Part shown: positions 60,880 to 64,000 of the stretch, one piece after another | Layout: each line of letters begins with the position of its first letter | Position numbering within the stretch: position 1 is the stretch's first letter | Assembly (NCBI GenBank): GCA_964598565.1 | Contig: CAZRCG010000001.1 | Span: forward strand, 310,001 to 374,000 | Reading direction: 5' to 3' | Origin: CAZRCG01 sp964598565 | GTDB taxonomy: Bacteria > Bdellovibrionota > UBA2394 | DNA: 64,000 nt | Made by a program: the position numbers and the translations under genes | Notes under the pieces: generated by a model | What the model was told of the DNA's origin: nothing | Databases searched by the model: none | The model's input: the letters and a program-made list of their open reading frames with translations, nothing else

Positions 60880-62781
60880 ATGAAAATTAACTCAAACATC
60901 TTAAGCCTGAGCGCATTGCGCGCGTTGTCGAACACAACGAAGGCGCTCGCGCGCTCGATGGAGCGCCTGGCCTCGGGTAAGCGCGTAAACTTTGCGCGCG
61001 ATGATGCCGCATCTCTTGCCATCGGTAGCGGCCTTGAAGCGCAGCGCCGTGGTATTCTTCAAAGCATTAGAAATGTTAATGACGCCTATGGTTCGATCAC
61101 GACAGCCGATAGTGCTATGACTGCTCAGAGTGAACTTTTATTGCGAATGCGTGACATCGCCCTCATGGCTTCGAATGGAACTCTTTCCAATAAAGAGCGA
61201 GACTATCTCCATAGCGAGTTTCAGTCTTTGATTCATGAGGTCGATCGCATTGCCCATCATTCGGAAATTAACAACGTGTCGTTACTGGATGGCAGCTTCA
61301 AAGATATCTCTATCCGACTTGGCATGAGGCGAGAAGACTCGTTCTCATTTGGACTATCCGCCACCAGAATTTCTGATTTATTCTCGGTAACAAGCGCATC
61401 CATTGTAGGCACGGGAACGTTCCAATCTCGATCGACCTATCCTTCTGACGCCAGCCCAGAATTTGTACAGATTGTCGATTTGAATAAGGACGGCAACCTT
61501 GATCTTGTATCCTCAAGCGCCAATCGTGATACCATGAGTATCTCTCTAGGAAACGGAGATGGAACGTTTCAGAGTCGTAAAACCGTCCTAGCCGCCTTGC
61601 CTGCGACGTCGACAATTCGCTTATTTTCCTCGGGAGATCTGAATAAGGACGGCAACCTTGATCTTGTCGTTTCAGATTACGACAACGGAACTGTCAATCT
61701 CTTGTTTGGAAACGGAGATGGAACATTTCTACCAGTACAAACACTTGGAGTCGCCGCTGGCTACTATGCAACCAAGACGGCCGACTTAAACAAGGACGGA
61801 AATCTTGATATTATCACCAGTGAACTTGGTGGACTGTTTAGTGTCTTTTTAGGGAATGGAGACGGAAGCTTTCAGAATCGAGTCACAGTGTCAGGAGGCG
61901 CATCATCTTACTCATTACAAGTTGAAGACCTCAACAACGATGGAAACCTTGACCTTATTACATCGAATGTCGCCTCCCGTACGGTAAGCTATGTTCTTGG
62001 CAACGGCGATGGAACGTTTCAGAGTGTCAGAACCATTCCTGCAGATACTGATTCTTATGGTTTGACAATCGCTGATTTCAATAGTGATGGAGCCCTCGAT
62101 ATTGTTACAGCTTCAAATTCTCGAGGAACGCTGAGTCTGTCATTAGGGAATGGGAACGGAACCTTTCAAGCGCGTGTGACATTTGTATCGTCAGGAGGGC
62201 CCTTCATGCCCGCTGCCGCAGATTTAAATGGGGATGGCAACATGGATCTCTTAAGCCCCGATTCATCCGACGATACAATCAGTATATTTCTTGGTAATGG
62301 AGACGGAACCTTTCAAAGTCGAATCACAGAATCCACTGGGGATGGGCCCCAAACGATAGCTATGGGTGACTTAAACAAAGACGGAGTGATCGACCTCGCC
62401 GTGACCGATCGCTCAGGAGGAACGATCAGCGTCTTTCTTGCAGAAACTGCCATTGCCCATGAAGCTCAGTCATATCCTTCCGTCGAAACACAGATTGACG
62501 CTGAAAATGCTCTAAGCAGTATCGACCAAGCTCTCGCTCTGCTCTACACGTACCGCGCCGATTTGGGCGCTCTTCAGAATCGAATAGGCTACGCTGAGGC
62601 CTCCCTACTCATTACCTACCAGAATATTTCTCAAGCCCATTCAGAAATTATCGAAGCAGATTACTCGGTTGAAATTGCAGAATGGACCCGTTTGCATCTT
62701 CTAGAAAAAATAGGTCTTTCTGTATCTGTTCACGCCAATACTCATTGGAATTTAGTGATGAACTTGATGAGAGCTATCTAA
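60880..62781 (+). CDS. Flagellin with a seven-bladed FG-GAP/VCBS propeller as its surface domain
   Basis: Residues 1 to about 165 are flagellin D0/D1 (MKINSNILSLSALRAL, ERLASGKRVN, INNVSLLDG), and about 530-633 are the matching C-terminal helices (DLGALQNRIGYA, EADYSVEIAEWTR). Between them lie seven repeats about 49 residues apart, each with a calcium-type D-x-N-x-D-G (near residues 200, 253, 302, 349, 399, 448 and 497) and a closing LGNGDGTFQSR strand. The first closing strand (GTGTFQSRST, near 178) precedes blade 1 and pairs with blade 7, so the ring can close. FG-GAP propellers are integrin-like binding folds, so this filament may be adhesive. AGGAGG lies 14-15 bases before ATG, unusually far. 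Confidence 0.9.
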   Translation: MKINSNILSLSALRALSNTTKALARSMERLASGKRVNFARDDAASLAIGSGLEAQRRGILQSIRNVNDAYGSITTADSAMTAQSELLLRMRDIALMASNGTLSNKERDYLHSEFQSLIHEVDRIAHHSEINNVSLLDGSFKDISIRLGMRREDSFSFGLSATRISDLFSVTSASIVGTGTFQSRSTYPSDASPEFVQIVDLNKDGNLDLVSSSANRDTMSISLGNGDGTFQSRKTVLAALPATSTIRLFSSGDLNKDGNLDLVVSDYDNGTVNLLFGNGDGTFLPVQTLGVAAGYYATKTADLNKDGNLDIITSELGGLFSVFLGNGDGSFQNRVTVSGGASSYSLQVEDLNNDGNLDLITSNVASRTVSYVLGNGDGTFQSVRTIPADTDSYGLTIADFNSDGALDIVTASNSRGTLSLSLGNGNGTFQARVTFVSSGGPFMPAAADLNGDGNMDLLSPDSSDDTISIFLGNGDGTFQSRITESTGDGPQTIAMGDLNKDGVIDLAVTDRSGGTISVFLAETAIAHEAQSYPSVETQIDAENALSSIDQALALLYTYRADLGALQNRIGYAEASLLITYQNISQAHSEIIEADYSVEIAEWTRLHLLEKIGLSVSVHANTHWNLVMNLMRAI

Positions 62782-62809
62782 AAAGAGCCGAAGCGACTAC
62801 TTGTCCGGC

Positions 62810-62941
62810 TTAAAAGCTAAAGTATGAACGAGCTGTTTTTAGTGGCAGGCCTTCCATCATCAACGCTGAGAGTTGCTCGAGACTTTTGACTTCAAAGAAA
62901 AAGGTTGTTGCGGATGAGAACGTCGAAAGCGGTCTCTCTCT
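62810..62941 (-). pseudogene. C-terminal fragment of an unidentified protein
   Basis: A minus-strand frame bounded by stops at both ends reads TTFFFEVKSLEQLSALMMEG and LPLKTARSYFSF before TAA. Its regular amphipathic pattern suggests a former gene end; there is no start codon. I do not recognise it. A further minus-strand tail (ENVLYEVVAEP type) is visible around 63065-63115. The rest of 62782-63258 shows nothing else supportable besides the inverted repeat. Confidence 0.3.
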
Positions 62942-62944
62942 TCA

Positions 62945-63000
62945 AAGCGTTTACTTGTATGCCAGCACGGACAATCGCGCTGGCATACAAGTAAACGCTT
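62945..63000. repeat. Perfect 22-bp inverted repeat with 12-nt centre
   Basis: The left arm 62945-62966 begins AAGCGTTTACTTGTATGCC and the right arm 62979-63000 is its exact reverse complement, with ACGGACAATCGC between. There is no T-run, so it is not a standard terminator. A partial relative lies at 60537-60569, so the two sit on either side of the flagellin gene. Confidence 0.9.
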
Positions 63001-63258
63001 GCCTCAGGTAACTCGGAATCCCTCGGACATCAGAAGCTTGCTCCGCTTCGGCTAGGAAGGTGTTCTAAGGCTCGGCCACCACTTCATAGAGAACGTTCTT
63101 TTCAGGCGCATGCAGTCAAGACCGAGCCAGAATTCCTTGCTCCTGAGATCTGCTCGCTACCAGAATCTACGAACTGCCGGAGCTCCCCCCCCTGGGCCCC
63201 ATCGTCGTGCAAATGACGATTTTCTTGAACCGCCCCTTGAATTCGCTAGATTGAAGGC

Positions 63259-64000
63259 ATGGACGATTCACAAGGCCTCGCTCAAGAAGCATCCTCAGAA
63301 CCAAGTGCCCCTTCCGTAAGCTTTCCTCGAATGGAGGAGCAGATTCTTTCTCGCTGGAAGGAGCGAGACCTCTTTAAGAAAACGTATCAGCCGCAAAAAC
63401 CCCGCTATAGTTTTTACGATGGTCCCCCGTTTGCGACGGGCCTTCCTCACTATGGCCATTTATTGGCCAGCACCTTGAAAGATATTGTTCCTCGCTACTG
63501 GACCATGAAAGGCTTTCATATTGAGCGTCGCTGGGGTTGGGACTGCCACGGTCTTCCTATCGAGCAAGAAATCGATAAAAAGTTTCACTTTAAATCGACA
63601 GAAGATATCGAAGCCTTTGGCGTCGCTAAGTACAATCAAGAGTGTCGTGATATCGTCACTCGCCATGTCGATGACTGGCGTAAGGTGATCGATCGACTTG
63701 GGCGCTGGGTCGATTTTGACAATGACTATAAGACCATGGACCTAAACTTCATGGAGTCGGTGTGGTGGGTCATCGGAGAACTTTGGAAAAAGGGCCTCAT
63801 CTATCGCGGCTATAAAGTGATGCCATTTTCGACGGCCCTCGGCACGCCACTTTCCAATTTTGAGGCGAGTTCGAACTACCAAGATGTGCAAGATCCCGCT
63901 ATCACGGTAACGTTTCCACTGAAGAAAGATCCTTCTCGAGTTCTTCTTGCTTGGACGACCACCCCATGGACCTTGCCTAGTAATTTAGCTCTCATGGTTC
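63259..64000 (+). CDS. ileS: Isoleucyl-tRNA synthetase, 3' end outside the window
   Basis: From ATG 63259 the frame stays open to the last base (about 247 residues). It reads SFPRMEEQILSRWKERDLF, then YDGPPFATGLPHYGHLLAST as the HIGH region, WGWDCHGLPIEQEIDKKF and LAWTTTPWTLPSN of the editing domain. The GPPFATGLPHYGH wording is that of the eukaryote-like (type 2) IleS, the form less sensitive to mupirocin. A TAG lies in frame 12 bases upstream, fixing the start. AAGG is only one base before ATG, so the ribosome site is poor. Confidence 0.95.
   Translation, partial: MDDSQGLAQEASSEPSAPSVSFPRMEEQILSRWKERDLFKKTYQPQKPRYSFYDGPPFATGLPHYGHLLASTLKDIVPRYWTMKGFHIERRWGWDCHGLPIEQEIDKKFHFKSTEDIEAFGVAKYNQECRDIVTRHVDDWRKVIDRLGRWVDFDNDYKTMDLNFMESVWWVIGELWKKGLIYRGYKVMPFSTALGTPLSNFEASSNYQDVQDPAITVTFPLKKDPSRVLLAWTTTPWTLPSNLALMV

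Noticed and set aside
62945..63000. The long inverted repeat as a transcription terminator
   Set aside because: No T-run follows either arm, and a related sequence occurs at another site, which fits a repeat element better.

Overview
The window looks like the chromosome of a Gram-negative bacterium with an outer membrane. It encodes outer-membrane barrels with signal peptides, TatBC, a class A PBP1A, an MMPL/RND exporter and a flagellin. The mix of genes fits the deltaproteobacterial grade, most likely Bdellovibrionota: an outer-membrane barrel plus a TPR protein of the gliding-accessory kind, several FHA and DUF4388 proteins, B12-dependent MetH and a methylmalonyl-CoA-type mutase, a valyl-tRNA synthetase of archaeal/rickettsial type, and an isoleucyl-tRNA synthetase that looks eukaryote-like. 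That placement is an inference from gene content; there is no rRNA here to test it. I saw no prophage, intact insertion sequence or CRISPR array.

Layout. 1-8.7 kb: an unknown partial gene, a glycerophosphodiesterase, an acyl-CoA mutase domain fused in frame to a PBP4-type peptidase, an outer-membrane barrel/TPR pair, another outer-membrane protein with a clear terminator, and a redoxin. 8.7-20.9 kb: metH, an MMPL exporter, pepP, a ureohydrolase, rph and tatBC. 20.9-26.3 kb: mrcA, then three coupled FHA genes with five FHA domains. 26.3-35.5 kb: a translation/replication block on the minus strand (folE, prs, rplY, pth, ychF, rpsF, DUF2232, rplI, dnaB, plsY) in which rpsR is missing. 35.5-41.4 kb: lineage-specific secreted proteins, an MsrA carrying a gutted MsrB, and a PIN-PhoH protein that begins with a signal peptide. 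41.4-46.4 kb: a tightly coupled six-gene operon (two transketolase halves, two sugar-nucleotide SDR enzymes, a methyltransferase, a cyclic-nucleotide-binding protein). 46.6-56 kb: a secreted hydrolase, queG, nitroreductase, katG, a HExxH protein, tRNA-Val and valS. 56-63.2 kb: an untidy zone with a toxin-antitoxin pair, several decayed gene fragments, a double-frameshifted pepD, pncB, a flagellin with an internal beta-propeller, and an inverted-repeat element on both sides of that flagellin. The window ends inside ileS.

The most striking items are the flagellin whose surface domain is replaced by a seven-bladed FG-GAP/VCBS propeller (60880-62781), the signal-peptide-bearing PIN-PhoH protein (39286-41373), and the mutase-PBP4 fusion (1993-4950). 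At least five decayed fragments (two DUF4143 ATPase tails, a nucleotidyltransferase partner protein, a second copy of the pncB 5' end, an unidentified C-terminus) and the internally deleted MsrB point to ongoing gene loss around otherwise ordinary housekeeping genes.
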